A DNA stretch of 64,000 nt from Siphlonurus alternatus (GCA_949825025.1 OX463784.1:14365283-14429282); one strand, 5' to 3'; numbered from the stretch's first letter, positions 13,172 through 34,140 are shown. Program-made: numbers and translations. Notes: generated from the letters alone by a model not told the origin.

Positions 13172-14357
13172 GATAGTCATTGTTGATAGTCGGTGATTGT
13201 TACTGTAGCTGAGAGAAGGCAATGTCATGGCAACTATAGGTACACTGTCGGTAGCAAAAAATGACACAGCTACGCTCTTATGAGCATTTGTGACATTCCT
13301 TGTTGCCAGCAGTGTACAATATATTGAAGGATTTATATGGAAAGCAAAATCCATGTTAAAACAATATCAGCCAACTTGGTAACTTATTGCAATTGCTCAT
13401 GGGGCCCTTTTGAAAATATTGTCCTTTTTTACTTTGCATGCTTTCCATACAAATTCAATTCTACAAAAAATATAACATGAAATTTCTTAGTGCTTTGTGA
13501 GTAAGAAAATTTTATGATTCAAACAAAATCAAGAATTAAAAATTAAAGTAAATCTATTCTTAAAATTTTCTCATAAAAAAGAATATAAATTTATTTTATT
13601 CTATCGCTTTTCTTGAAAATTTTTAAAGTACAATTTTATTATTAAAGCCATGACAAGCTTAATTGTTATCTAATACAGCTGCTATCCTATAATTGTTACC
13701 AGTGAACAACTATTGTTATAGAAATGTTGTGTTTAAATGCTTTATTATAAATACTTGCCATCGTGTTACCTTTTTGCCATGCTAAATTAAAATGATGTGC
13801 AATAGTAAACAAAAAAAATATTTAAAAATATTAAACTATTTGATTCAAATGTCTTTAAAGCTGATATTTGCATATTAATACAATAAGAATTACAACCATG
13901 GAGCCAATACCGAGATGATCAATTTTATAATTATATAAAATTGATTATGATTTTACTTAAAGGAAGAAATGATTTAATTTATATTTAGTTATTTATTATA
14001 TAAAATGTACAGTTATGAAATTAGTTTCATAATTCATTATCATTACCAATGAAATGATAATCTTAATGTTTTTGTTAAATAATAGTCAAATTTATTTACT
14101 TATTTTGTTTTATAAACAGTTAAATGGATCGAATTTATTGATGGTGCTTAAAATATCAAATCTGTGATAAGACCTCCAAAAATGAAAATGTTATTACAAA
14201 AGTCTTCAAAGTAATGTTGAAATTTTCTCTAGATCATTATGTAGAAACTGTGAGGTATGATATACAGTATAATATATCGTTAAAATGTAACTATTATTTA
14301 TATTTACTAGCGCGAAACGCCTTAAAATTTGAAATTATATTTTAACAAGAATATGTG
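13172..14357. other. Gene A 3' flank and spacer, no gene seen
   Basis: This AT-rich sequence follows the gene A stop codon and should include its 3' UTR. An open frame on the minus strand (13103-13354) overlaps the last coding exon and has no recognisable domain. No repeat with two clear ends was found before 14358. Confidence 0.4.
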
Positions 14358-14479
14358 TACAGTCGACACCTTGGAAAATTTCCAACTTGCAGCCTTGTTA
14401 ATTAGCATGCCTTGTGTTATTCTTACGGGGCATGATGATTAAAAAGGTCATAAAGGGAAATTTTCTGGTGACGACTGTA
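14358..14479. mobile_element. TACAGTCGTC MITE, family 2, full copy
   Basis: Ends TACAGTCGACACCTTGGAAA and GGTGACGACTGTA are inverted repeats, with AATTTCC and GGGAAATTTT continuing the arms. It is 122 bp and its ends begin and finish in TA, suggesting TA target duplication. Confidence 0.8.
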
Positions 14480-14596
14480 CAATGTAACTTACAATATCAA
14501 TGTCAATTTTTTTCTGTGAACGTAGTCGTAGTAGCTTTTTTAGACTTTGTAGTTGAAATTTGAATTTTATTGATTTCAAGTATACTTTTCAACATT

Positions 14597-14963
14597 AAAG
14601 GCATACCGGCCTCAAATTCAAAACTTGGCAGTCACAGAAAGTTGCTTGAGTTGACAATCAACATTCGGATCATATTTTACGTGCACGATGCAGCTGCATG
14701 AGCGGGGGCTGCAAAGTAAGGATGCAGGTCCTTGATGACGTCAAAATTTAATATTTCACATGTTACAACGCACAACCATATATACGCTGCCATGTTTTTT
14801 GACGTCATTTTGACGTCATCAATTAAGGACCTGCATCCTTATTTTGCAGCCCCCGCTCATGCAGATGCATCACGCACGGAAAAAATTATCCAAATGTTGT
14901 TTGTCAACTCAAGCAACTCTCTGTGACTGCCTAAATTTTAATTTGAGGCCTGTATCCCTTTAA
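14597..14963. mobile_element. Foldback MITE with central TGACGTCA sites
   Basis: AAAGGCATACCGGCCTCAAA at the left pairs with the GAGGCCTGTATCCCTTT end. Longer inner pairing includes GTTGCTTGAGTTGACAA and a GC-rich block GAGCGGGGGCTGCAAA. TGACGTCA-type palindromes lie near the loop (14734 and 14802-14820). This family differs from family 1 but has the same central motif. Confidence 0.7.
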
Positions 14964-15631
14964 TGATTAAATCACAGTTTAAAAAAACGTCTACTTTTTG
15001 GTTAACATAGAGATAATATTTAACATTTTGAAGACTTAATTGTGTGCTACGCTAAATATAGTGATCTCTAGTACTTTTTGTGAAGCATTAAAATTTAAAA
15101 TCTGAAAATAACCGAGAAAAAAAATGGAAATGTAACAATTTTCTTCGCTCAAGAATTTGTGATGATGATTATAGTATTTAGTTGTAATGAATTTTAACCA
15201 AACTGAGAGCACAAAATATGTATGGAGTATAATCTCATATTATAATAAAGGTGATAATATACACCTTCTAATTAATATCAGTTTTAAAATTTAATGCTTC
15301 ACTGTTTTTAAACTTGCCATTTAATCTAAATATTAATCAATCAGAGAAAAATATTAAAAAAATGTTCTATAAAAGTTATAAAAATTTACAATCCTGTATG
15401 AAATATAACAAAAAATAAATCCAACGAAATAAGCTCTGCGATTTTTATTTAACAACAAACCCTCCTCAATTTGTAATAAATTTATTTTGTAATTTAATTT
15501 ACAAAATCCATTGATAGATTAGATAATTAGAATGATTAGATAAATAAACAAATTGATATACATAAAAAATATAAGAAAATTGATCAAGAGCCTATATCGT
15601 ATGCAGAACGGTATTATAAATAATTTTGCAC

Positions 15632-15680
15632 ACAGATCGACTTGGAGATTTTCCAAATTGCAATCCTGTTATTGCAAATT
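15632..15680. mobile_element. Family 2 MITE fragment
   Basis: CGACTTGGAGATTTTCCAAATTGCAATCCTGTTA resembles the left half of the TACAGTCGTC family. The right half is missing. Confidence 0.4.
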
Positions 15681-15786
15681 TTAACTTTCATTTTTGTAAC
15701 CGTTTCAGAATAATTTCATTTTTTTTTTTTTTTCAGTTCATTAATTTTTACAAAAAAACATTCACATTGCGAACTAAAAAAAATTG

Positions 15787-16458
15787 TAGACCACTTGCAA
15801 AACTATGTATTAGCAAAACGTAAACAAACTCATTCACCCAGGTATTGTTGGTTGTTGATTATGTGTATTTTTTTTCCAATACATTGGACCTTATGGGAAA
15901 TTTACAATTTTCACATACAGATTTCAATGCATTACATACGTATAATTTTAAAAATAAATATATCACCGGAATCTGCAGTTCTTGGCCATTTATAATATTG
16001 AAAATTGAATTGGAAGACGGTTTCTTTATTTCAATATAGTAAATTTAGTATGATACCAAATCAGCCAATTGCATGGGGTAAGATACGTAACCAAGCAAGC
16101 TTCAGATTGTTTATTATTGCAACAGTTAAAATCAACAAACTGGAGTTTGCCTAGTTACGTATCTTACCCCATGCAATTGGCTGATTTGGTGTCATACTAA
16201 ATTTACTATATTGAAATAAAGAAACCATCTTCCAATAAAATTTTCAATATTATAAATGGCCAAGAACTGCAGATTCCGGTGATATATTTATTTTTAAAAT
16301 CATACGTATGTCACGTATTGAAATCTGTATGTGAAAAACGTGAGTTTCCCATAAAGTCCAATGTATTGGAAAAAAAATACACATAATCAACAATCAACAA
16401 TACCTGGGTGAATGAGTTTGTTTACGTTTTGCTAAAACATAGTTTTGCAAGTGGTCTA
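15787..16458. mobile_element. 672-bp foldback element
   Basis: Two arms of about 310 bp pair almost throughout. The outer ends are TAGACCACTTGCAAAACTA and its complement, and the inner ends contain GTTACGTATCTTACCCCATG, with a ~50-bp loop at 16097-16150. A few substitutions and small indels separate the arms. Short open frames here are by-products of the repeat. It lies in the spacer between genes A and B. Confidence 0.8.
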
Positions 16459-16602
16459 TTAACGTATTAACATTGCACTAGCTAGAGAGAGTATTTTTTA
16501 TTTAATCAAATATTAAATTATTTATAACTGCATAATAATAAGAGGTAATAATTTTTAACATAAACAAATTTAATATTTTACATGGCTAATTGTGTATAAA
16601 TA

Positions 16603-16922
16603 ATGGAGTACCGACCTCAAAATTTTTTATTGCAGAAATGGATAGGGGGTGCAAAGTTATGCTACTCTGATTTTTTTCAGATTTTTTAGAGCCCGGCAAA
16701 TATTTTTTTAAAAATTATTGAAAGTACAGAAATAGTGCCGCCTCTTGTCGCCTCTCTTAATAAAAGGTAGGACCCAAAAGGGACGTGGATTCGAACCCGA
16801 CCTCGCCAAAACTTTTTAGCAATACTTCCCGGTCCCTAAAAAATCTGAAAAAAATCAGAGTAGCACAACTTTGCACCCTCTATCCATTTATGCAATAAAA
16901 AAATTTGAGGTCAGTACTCCAT
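16603..16922. mobile_element. Family 1 foldback MITE with foreign centre
   Basis: Both arms match the other copies and the element is flanked by TA (TAATGGAG left, CTCCATTA right). The centre (about 16733-16815) differs: the TGACGTCA sites are replaced by sequence that on the minus strand reads GGGTTCGAATCCACGTCCC, like a tRNA T-arm/B-box. Confidence 0.8.
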
Positions 16923-17369
16923 TACAAACAAATTTATTTTGAGATTCTGTTTTTATTTAAATATTGTAAATTTGGCATCATTTCAATATAATCTACAACG
17001 CTAGAAAATTTGACCTAATTTTAAATGTTTGGTTTAAACTAGTCAAGGTCGCGCTGAGTGATAATGAGTTCAAACAAAAACTGGAGTGTTCTAAATACTT
17101 CCAGAATTATTTTAAACTGCACCTTTAATACAAGCTCCAATGGAGTTGATTCTTGGGAATAATATCACATTTTAGCTCAGTATTAGGGAAAATAAATTAA
17201 TAAAGGATGTGACAATTCCCCCCTCCCCCACATTTCATACTTAAAAAAAACAAAACAGAAGCAATAATATATTTTTTTTTCTGAGTCACACTACGGGGAC
17301 AAGTCAATATCTTGATCAGTATAACAGAATGATTCTGAATTAAAAAAAAAAAAAAAATATTGTACTTAA

Positions 17370-17575
17370 GGATGAATCTCAGTAGGTTGACATCTCGTAA
17401 TCGTACCGCCTGAATGCAACAAGACTTGCAGGAGACATAGAACTCACAATCAATAGGTGGCATACAAATTTTGAAGCGAATCTGTTTTATCAGTTTTGTG
17501 AAAACTGAGGTAGAAGTTTAACATTGGCCTTATGGACGAAAACCGGAAATGGAGCTGTTGTAAAAAAACTGCAAG
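17370..17575 (-). repeat. Interspersed repeat, inverted relative to 38440-38640
   Basis: CACAATCAATAGGTGGCAT, AACTGAGGTAGAAGTTTAAC and CCTTATGGACGAAAACCGGAAATGGAGCT are the complements of blocks at 38470-38590 in gene D intron 3. Limits approximate; class unknown. Confidence 0.65.
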
Positions 17576-18413
17576 ACTGAATTTGCTCAACCAATAAGCG
17601 ATTAAGTTTTAGAAGATTCTCGATTTTTTAAAATTTATTTCATATATTCTATTCGTTTGCAGGGAAATATTCTTTAACTCCAGCAGTAACCCAGTAACTG
17701 ACATTAATCGTTAATGCAATATAATGTATTGTACATAATTGTAATCTCATAATTATATCAGATCTATATGTAATTTACATTTTACGTGTATAAAAATAAT
17801 AATTTTCTTTTTAATACGGATATATTATGGAGAAACTCTCTGTGCATGCATCATGCTGTGTGCATCTCAGATTCTTCGGAAAGCATAGCCTTTTGTCTAA
17901 ATTGCTGTCAGAGCTGCAAGGCCAAGAGGTAAACAAAAATATGCTTAAATTGTTTTCATATACCATACAATGCAATATGATGATGCACTTGTGTGCAGTT
18001 CCCCATCAGACATTAAATTTAAATCTCTGTAATTTTTCTCTTTTTACTTCTACTGTAACGCGTAACTGGATTCACTGGGCTTAATTGCAGCTCGATCAGG
18101 TATACACACTTTAGATAAGTAACATACATGACCAAGGTTAATAATAAAGATAAGTTTACCTGTCTAACCTGTATGACGTACAACTAGCCAATTACGGCAA
18201 AAAAATGCGATAAGATTGGGGGGAGCAAAGAGGACTTGAAGTTTTTATATCACACAACTGTGCAATCAGATATTTTTTTCTAAAGAAACTGTATGAATTT
18301 TACAATTGCTTTAAATTTTAAATAATAAATAAATATATACATACATATATTTATATATTAGGAAGGGGAAAAGCTAGGTAAAGAGGGAGAAGATGGCGAT
18401 AGATATAGGAAAT

Positions 18414-18547
18414 AAATTACTCAGGCTTCCACCATCTTTATAACATGCATTCAAATTCATTCATTCAGCGGTGCTAGCTTTTTCACAAGAGTTTGAAATT
18501 TGCTTTTGAATGCATTTTATAAAGATGGTGTAAGCCTGAGTAATTTA
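18414..18547. mobile_element. 134-bp foldback element
   Basis: AAATTACTCAGGCTTCCACCATCTTTATAA at the left pairs with the complement at the right, and CATGCATTCAAA pairs with TTTGAATGCAT. It is a simple stem with a ~45-bp loop. Single copy in the window. Confidence 0.65.
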
Positions 18548-19325
18548 TTTACTATATTATACATTATATAAACTCAGCTGCGTTATAAAACTTGACAAGA
18601 GGAAATGATATATATGATACTGTATCCGCTTTTACTAAGATATAAGCACAGCTACAGCGACAACTGTTTGATCCCTTATCTCATCTCACTCAAGGTTAGA
18701 ACATTGAACTCCCTTGCTAGCACGCGTTAAACAACTGACGATAGCAAAAATTTATGATGTATTTTTTTGCATATATATATTTTTCCCTTTATATTAAGAA
18801 AAATCAAATGTTTTTTTTGAGGTTAAAAAAAAAAGAAAATAAGTAAAAATATTTGGTTTAGACATGGTAAGGATGAAAATTTTAGAGAGTGCATATATGG
18901 TTTACAGTAAAAATTCTGTAAATATTTCGTTTTTACGAAGAATAAAAAAACATACTTTTAGAAAAATATGCCTTATACATTACTGCGTGACTAATATTTA
19001 CAAATTTCAAGATCAAAATTTAACATTAGACTATGATCTGCTATTAATCTAAGTCAATTTTTTTTACCTCGCGCTAAATATTAAAAATGTAAGGCAGTAG
19101 AGTATCATGTTATCAGTAATACATGCTGTTTCGCTCACTGATAACAGATTATAGACAGCTGTGGCGTCAGTCTTTCAGAGACTAACGTTCTGGGAAGATG
19201 ACTCAAGTTTTTCTGCAAGTGTAATCCAGTGTCAATATCACTTTTTTACATTTTATATCAATCCTCATGGTTGCAGATTCAATTTCTTCGTAATCAGACA
19301 AGATTTCCTGTACTTAATTTTGAAA

Positions 19326-27375
<8,050 letters not shown>

Positions 27376-28056
27376 ACCGACAATCTGCGTACCTCGTTTG
27401 CTTTTATGTTTTAGATTTTTTTTCCGGAAGCTATTTCTAAAAAGAAAATTGTATCAATATTAAATTTATCGCATGATGCCACAGGCGGATTTTAGTTGAA
27501 AAATCTCTCACTGTAATGTTATGTTTTGCAATATTTTTTTTTATAAATAGTTTTCAAGATAAAAAATCAAAGTGAACACTGCACATTATCATGCACTTTT
27601 TATTTACATGTTAAAAATATGATTTTTTGCACGAATTAATTCATCAGTTTCATCAATTAATTGTTAATCTTTTAACACATTAAAACATAACACATTCCAT
27701 TATCACATAATAATATCAAATTATGCTCAGTTGGATCATACATAATGTAACATAAAAGTTTTAAGACAAATGCCAAAAATAAGCTGGGGTTAAAGTCCGA
27801 TTTCTGAGCGCACTCCAAACTTTCATGGCACGAGAACAAATTTTTAACTTTGGCAGGACCAAGGTATAAAAAGTGGGGGTGGAATAGTACAACAAAAAAA
27901 GCTAATATTTAGGTAGTCAGTACCGCTCCAAATTGGTGTCACAACATATAGAGCGATTGATATGAAGGGAGATGCACGTGCACCTTTTTCCTCTCGTCAC
28001 AAGTGATAGAGCTACTCCGTCCTTCGAATTTCATTTTATGCCACACCGTTGAAATA

Positions 28057-28379
28057 ATGGAGAATCAACCTCAATTTTTTTTATTGCAGAAATGGATAGA
28101 GGGTGCAAAGTTATGCTACCCTGATTTTTTTCAGATTTTTTTTAGACCGGGAACTATTTTTAAAAAATTATTGAAAGTCCTTTTAGTGACGTCACGAGAC
28201 GCTGCTCCTTAAAAAAAAGATAGGACTTGCCACCTCGTGACGTCACAAAAAGGACTTTCAATAATTTTTTTAAAAATATAGTTCCCGGTCTCAAAAAAAA
28301 TCTGAAAAAAATCAGGGTAGCATAACTTTGCACCCTCTATCCATTTCTGCAATAAAAAAAATAAAGGTCGATACTCCAT
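28057..28379. mobile_element. Family 1 foldback MITE copy
   Basis: Full-length copy between genes B and C with long arms, two central TGACGTCA sites and ends ATGGAGAATC and GATACTCCAT. An open frame (28003-28212) runs through its left arm and is not considered coding. Confidence 0.85.
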
Positions 28380-28399
28380 TTAAGTTATGAGTATGACAT

Positions 28400-29400
28400 G
28401 TAATGCAAGAATTGAAATTTGGGGGCAATAATATCCCAAATTACGTTTGCAGCTTCTAAGAGCGAATTTTGGGAGTGAAATGAAATTTAGTTTTTTTCCC
28501 TGTTGAAGTTATTTGAGGTTGTGAATTATTTTCCCATGCCCATTTAAAAATGTATTAATTAATATGTTGTATGTTATTGTTAATTTATGTTAAATGTTTA
28601 TTAAATGGGGTACACTGTTTATGAAAAAATAAGTGATATGTATAATTACGTTAATAAAGTGTAAATTGTGTGATATGTAATAGAACAAATTAAAGCTAGT
28701 GAAATAAATAATAAAATAAACAATTAATTTCTTTTACTTCAATGACTTTTAAAGTATACTCACGTACTGTACATATACAGCGCTCCTGACCCCATGGAAT
28801 TAAATCTAGAATTTTTTATTATTTTGTAATTATATACGTATGAGGTTGAACCCTAGTCCACAACGCCTACAATGCCGTGCAACGTTTGGCCAGAGCTCGA
28901 GGTGCGGTTACATGGGTGCTGTGTTACGAAGAGAGCAACACATATGTAGAGAAACTTTAGGGTAAAAAAAAAATAAGTAAACACGATATCTGATGCGGTT
29001 TATTATTTGTATTTTTAAAATTGGTTGTAAAAAAAAATAAAATAAAAAAATAATAATAATAATAATAATAATACAAAATAAAAAATACTGACAACTGAAC
29101 ATGAAAAATGAAATGAATTTCATTAAAAAAGTTATTACGATTCTTATATGTTTAATTATGTTTTTGAAAAAAAAAAAAATATTCAAATTTTATTATTCAA
29201 TATTTTTATATACATAATTTATTTTGTGTGCTTTCATTATATTTGCAATAAAATTTACATTAAACCAGGTCAGGTTTAAGACTTTCACTTATCCAAAGTC
29301 AAGTTTACAAAATTTTAGATAAAAATTTGCAAATATTTTCGAGGATAAACGACTAACCTACTTAATAATACATAACACACATTACATACATAGTACACAA
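28400..29400. other. Spacer between genes B and C
   Basis: AT-rich, with a short ATT/AAT run at 29050-29072. No gene or bounded repeat found. The last ~80 bp resemble the gene E 5' flank (47450-47516). Confidence 0.4.
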
Positions 29401-29403
29401 TTA

Positions 29404-29424
29404 GTCGTTCAGTATATAGACGAG
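29404..29424 (+). promoter_or_regulatory. Possible initiator and very short 5' UTR of gene C
   Basis: TCGTTCAGT (29405-29413) contains the arthropod initiator consensus TCAGT, with the expected start A at 29411, 14 bp before ATG. Gene E has a related TCGTCCAGTAGACGAG before its ATG. No transcript evidence; the true start may be further upstream. Confidence 0.3.
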
Positions 29425-32400
29425 ATGGAGACTACTGCAGACTGTTCCTCCAAGACTGAACTGCACTCTACCGAAGAATGGAAACCAAAGGACGGAGGAC
29501 CTCGGGCTTGGCTGGTTGCTTCGGCGAGCTTCTTTATCATCGGTGTTCAGTCTGGGATAATCAACTCATACGGAGTGCTTTATGTCGAGTTATTGAAGGC
29601 CTTGGAGGACGAGGGGATTGATGATGCCTCTTATAAAGCATGTAAGTGTGGCTTGAAAAAAAAAAAGATTAATTTTTAACATTGATTTAGATTTTTGAAT
29701 ATTTGAAAAATGATTTTTTTTTTTTTAACTCTCTAAATTAAGGGGGAAAGACGCTGTGACGTCTCAATTATTTATGTAACTTTTTCCCGATTCTTGCGTG
29801 TTAAATATTTACATGACTATGACGTAACAGAGTCTTTTCCTTTAATTTTAAGGGTGTTTAAAAAAAATGATAATATATAAGTCAAGGTCCTGTATCCAAA
29901 TTTCACAAATTTGCATCAATAAAAATTTCATACCAGGTTTTCTATTATCTGCATACATGTTATAACTATATTATAGTACATAGTATACATTATTATGCAT
30001 TAAGGTTATTTTAAAATTAAGTCATAATAAAATTGTACCATATTTTTTTTTTAAATGTTGTATGTAACCACTGTAATTTGTATACTGAAAAATCCCAGTC
30101 CAACGTTGCTCATATGTTTACATTACAGCACTAGTGGGCTCGCTGAGCATCGGGGTTCTGTTCGTCCTGTCACCTGTGGCTGGGATTCTGGCAGACAAGA
30201 TCGGTATCAGAATAACGACCATTGTGGGCGGGGTGATCGCCGCCAGTGGCATGCTGCTCTCGTCCTTCTTCATCGAGTCGGTAATACCACGTACAGTCGT
30301 CGTCTCATAAAATTACCCTTTGCAGCCTTGTCAATCCCCATGCTCCGTAAGAATAACACAGAGCATGATGACAAGGGGTAAATTTTCCAAGGCGTCGAGT
30401 ATACCTTATAAGTATAAGTATGAGTATACTTATAAGTATAAGTATACCTTGTATATGGTATTCAATGATAAATCAATTAAATTCTATTGAAAAGGAGAAA
30501 AAAATGAAAGGGTGTTCACTTTTATGTACATGCAGTATTATACTTTCAAAGATATGCTGTATATGATTAAACGGAAAATGGAGCGTAAACAATTAGCTTT
30601 TTTTTTCACATTTATATAATAAATTAACAGGAACTTTTTCGTATTATAATATAGTACTTAACTGGCTTCACTTTTAAATAAAAAGGCTATATAATATATA
30701 ATTAATAAAATAAATATAATTATACCTGAACTTATAAGTATTAGAGGGTAAAATAACTTTTTATGTTTCTAATTTGATTCATGAATTTTTTATGCAACCT
30801 TTTTTAAACAATTAAGTTTTAAAAATTATTATATTAAATAAAAGAATATTAGATATTGTCACTTTTTTTTTACAGATTATGGAACAGAAAATTACAATCA
30901 AAACTGACAGTTGAATTTTACATATGTATTAGCCTACAGTCCACCAAATGTAATTTTCTTTGAAGCTTGTATCGCTATAGTTCACTTTTGTGTTGCTGTA
31001 ATTATTAACTTACAAATGTTACAGGTGGAAACTCTATACTTGACATACGGAGTTATATTTGGTCTCGGAGCATCTTTAACATTTACTCCATCTTTGGCCA
31101 TCCTGGGTCTTCACTTTCAAAAACGTTTGGGTATGGTGAATGGATTGGTGACCGCCGGTACTTCCATTTTTACAGTAGCGATTCCTCCAATCGCAGAAGT
31201 AATCATAACATGGGCTGGTCTACCTGGGGTACTCAGGTTCCTTGCTGGGTGTATGCTCTGTGTAGCAATTGCAGCAATGTTGTACACGGTAAGTAATACT
31301 CTCTGAGAAGTGTTTTATTAATTGATTACATAGTCTTGATATAGCGTTCTGTTTAGTTTAATTAACTAAAAAAATTATTGTTGTTGTTTTTAAATGGCTT
31401 GCCGAGCATTTAATAAATAAATTACAAATTGAAAGGTTGAATGCATATATGTATTTTTTTTCAAGACTCAGCTTCAAAAACGTCTTTTTGCAACTTCTGA
31501 TAAGAGCTATATATATTCCTTATCACTTGAAAAGTAGACTTTATCAAAAAGTACAAAGAGTCGGGTTTTGAAGCTGATTGTGTGATTAAAAAAAATACTT
31601 TAAAATATTACATGTTTGATTTCGTGAACCTACAGTAAATTACAAACATTTTCCTTAACAGGTACCCGAGGGCGCGTTACGAGCAAAACAAAAATCATCA
31701 AGAGGATTTTGTCCAAAATTTAGTGACGTAATCAAAGTAGAAATATTCAAAGAAAAGCGATACTTGATTTGGAGTGGAGCTGTTTTCATTTCTTTGTTTG
31801 GATATTTTGTACCGTACGTCCATTTGGTAAGTGACAGTTTAATATATCTTAAATTATCTTTTGATATTGAGAGAGAGACTAAATTAAAGAAATATGAAAT
31901 ACGAAACAATGATTATAATATTACAGTTCCACACACAAAATTCAAAATTCACCCCATCAGTCCTGTAGTCCTGTATCTTAGTATGGCTTACGTTAGCCAT
32001 AGTGGCTAACACTCATCCTTAAAACACCTTAAATATGAATACATAATTTAATAATATAATATGATTTAATATATATAATAATTAATAATATGATTTTAAG
32101 TCATTCACATCAACTTTCACATGATGATTTTTGATACGGATTTGCTAAATTAAATATGATCCATTGGTCCATCATGATATTTATCATAAATTATTGTTTT
32201 TATCCCAGACGGAGCTGGCAAGCACCAGTTTCCCGGACAGAGACGGTTCACTGCTGGTCATGTGCATCGGAATCACGTCAGGGCTCAGTCGGCTGGTCTT
32301 CGGGAAGATTTCCGACCTGCCGAGGGTGGACAGGATTTACCTTCAGCAGGTACGTGTTTTTAATATTTACAACGAAGATACAGTCGTCGCCTTGAAAAAT

Positions 32401-33605
32401 TTCCTTTCCAGCCTTGTTAATCACCATGCCTCGTAAGAATATTAAGAAAGGGCAAGTTGATTAATAAGGCTGCAAGTGGGAAATTTTCCAAGGTGACGAC
32501 TGTACAATTATATATAAGAACAAACTAGAATGTGTGAGTGTTGTAGTGAACATTTATTACTCGCTTTGCTTATCTGACAACACCGTTGAAGCTCAGGTGA
32601 CTCAATAAACCCACGTGACGTTACTGTAACGCAAATTGCATACTTTATAGGAAACTGCCGTGCTAGAGCTGTAAATCTGAATCTGTAAGGAAGAGAATAT
32701 AGAAAAAATATAATTATTAATTATAGGTGTCAATTATTACATTTATATTTTTATATCGTTTCCATATTATCTGCTAGTTTATAAAGAATATTACATCAGT
32801 CATATTTTTGTGGTTTTATGTAATTATAATATATATATTTGGCAATTAAGTCAATTTTTCTATTTTTTCTTTATTTTTTTTTTCAGTGCTTTAGAGGGAT
32901 AGTAAACATCCTGTAAGCAGCCAATTAACACAACATTCCCTTGGGTCAATAGTGATAACTGTTATGTCTAGATGGCGTTCATTTCAATCGGCGTGCTGAC
33001 CATGCTGGTGACCGTGGCCTCCAACTGGTGGTACCTGGTGGTTATCTCTCTCGGAATGGGAGTGTTTGACGGCTGTTTCATCACTCTTCTTGGACCGGTG
33101 GCCTTTGACCTGTGTGGATCGGCAAACGGTGCGCAAGCCATCGGGTTCCTCTTTGGAGCACTGTCAGTGCCATTCACCACCGGACCCCCTGTTGCTGGTA
33201 AATTATATAATAGCATAATGTTATAGTGAGTATTCACAACTTTCAGATGGATACAAATTTATCTTACCTTATTAAGAACCGAAAGAAATTCAGTACAGTT
33301 GGATTTTTCTCAAATTTTAAATAAAAACATGACCTTTTCCTACAGGAGTCATCTTCGACCGGACCCAATCTTACTACCTTCCGTTCCTGCTTGCTGGCTG
33401 CCCCCCAATCCTGGGTGGTCTCCTCATGTTCGCTGTACGCTGCGTGCCCCCAGGTCACGTGACTACCATCAAGGAAGGAGTGGAGAACGGAGACTTTAAC
33501 GAGCGGGACATTCAGAATGTTGATGATGAATATTTCCTTTCTTATAATTTAAAAACTACAGTTCCATCAATTATAATGGCATATGATGAAAATCGGAGGT
33601 ATTGA
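29425..33605 (+). CDS. SLC16/MCT-like transporter, gene C
   Basis: Complete gene of 474 aa in seven exons: 29425-29641, 30129-30280, 31025-31288, 31662-31826, 32209-32349, 32972-33197, 33346-33605. The N-tail leads into [16 protein letters not shown] and segment 1 with [11 protein letters not shown]. Exon 3 has the loop [18 protein letters not shown], exon 5 [19 protein letters not shown], exon 6 [14 protein letters not shown]. The last exon contains segments 11-12 and a ~45-residue acidic cytosolic tail; there is no separate eighth exon, unlike genes A and B. Most of exons 1, 3, 4, 6 and 7 match gene E closely, but exon 2 and the second half of exon 1 differ more. Exons 3-4 have AT-shifted third positions. 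Family-2 MITEs sit in introns 2 and 5. This is the most compact of the five genes (4.2 kb). Confidence 0.93.
30292..30402. mobile_element. Family 2 MITE, 11 bp after exon 2 donor of gene C
   Basis: Left end TACAGTCGTCGTCTCATAAA and right part AAATTTTCCAAGGCGTCGAGTATA form imperfect inverted repeats. The inner blocks CAGCCTTGTCAATC and GATGACAAGGGG match other copies. Confidence 0.75.
32379..32504. mobile_element. Family 2 MITE, 30 bp after exon 5 donor of gene C
   Basis: Ends TACAGTCGTCGCCTTGAAAA and CCAAGGTGACGACTGTA, 126 bp, with a central GTTAATCACCATGCCTCG. A near-complete copy. Confidence 0.85.
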
Positions 33606-34021
33606 CTTTTTGTTAATTGTTAATTATGCTATATCGTTATACCTTTTTATATTTTGTTGTGTGAAATTGTAATTTTTTAAATATATTATTTATACATAAA
33701 AAAATGAAAATGTGAGTTTATTTTTTAATTCTGAAACGAATAAAAACAATGTGTACATTAATAATTTTAGTAAAATTATTTACATTAGCATCAAATTCCC
33801 TCTGGAAGTGAATGGAGACGTTTGCATGAAGTTTGTGACTATTTCGTTGCAGTTTGAACTTAAAAATTTTACAGAGGGATTTGCAGTATATATTATATTA
33901 GAAGGTACTGTTTATATGAAATTTCAAAGCATGAAATATGAATATAGGAGGACTAAAATTTATACACTTTTGGAGGTATACATTAAAAATTTGTATTGCA
34001 TTTGGGTGCGTGTGATATGTG

Positions 34022-34140
34022 ATTTTTTTTTTTTTTTTTTTTGAAAATGATCACCCATCCAACTGCTAATCACGCTCGGTATTGCTTAGTTTCGTGATCT
34101 GATGAGACCCGGCCAAACGCACTGCGCCGGCCATACCTAT
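34022..34140 (-). mobile_element. 5S rRNA-derived SINE (minus strand)
   Basis: Read on the minus strand, 34112-34049 is strongly 5S rRNA-like: GGGTCTCATCAGATCACGAA, then AAGCAATACCGAGCG, GTTAGCAGTTGGATGGGTGA-type C box, followed almost at once by a ~20-base poly(A) (T run 34022-34042 on plus). The internal pol III promoter boxes of 5S are recognisable. A 5' leader resembling the 5S start (TATGGCCGGC) lies at 34120-34135. Too divergent for a functional 5S gene. Confidence 0.75.

Larger units (their letters stand above)
16930..19325. other. Spacer upstream of gene B
   Basis: Apart from the two repeats listed at 17370 and 18414 I see nothing with an exon-like profile. An arthropod-type initiator-like GCGTCAGTC at 19164-19172 precedes the gene B start by about 160 bp and could mark transcription start. 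This is inference only. Confidence 0.3.

Noticed and set aside
14732..14926. 64-codon plus-strand frame
   Set aside because: It crosses the loop and right arm of the 14597-14963 foldback. No domain or splice support.
15626..16039. Three overlapping frames of 64-66 codons
   Set aside because: They lie in one arm of the 672-bp foldback and are not preserved in the other arm.
19161..19325. In-frame upstream extension of gene B exon 1
   Set aside because: It would begin at GTG, not ATG, and adds sequence unlike the short N-tails of genes C, D and E. The ATG at 19326 is preferred.
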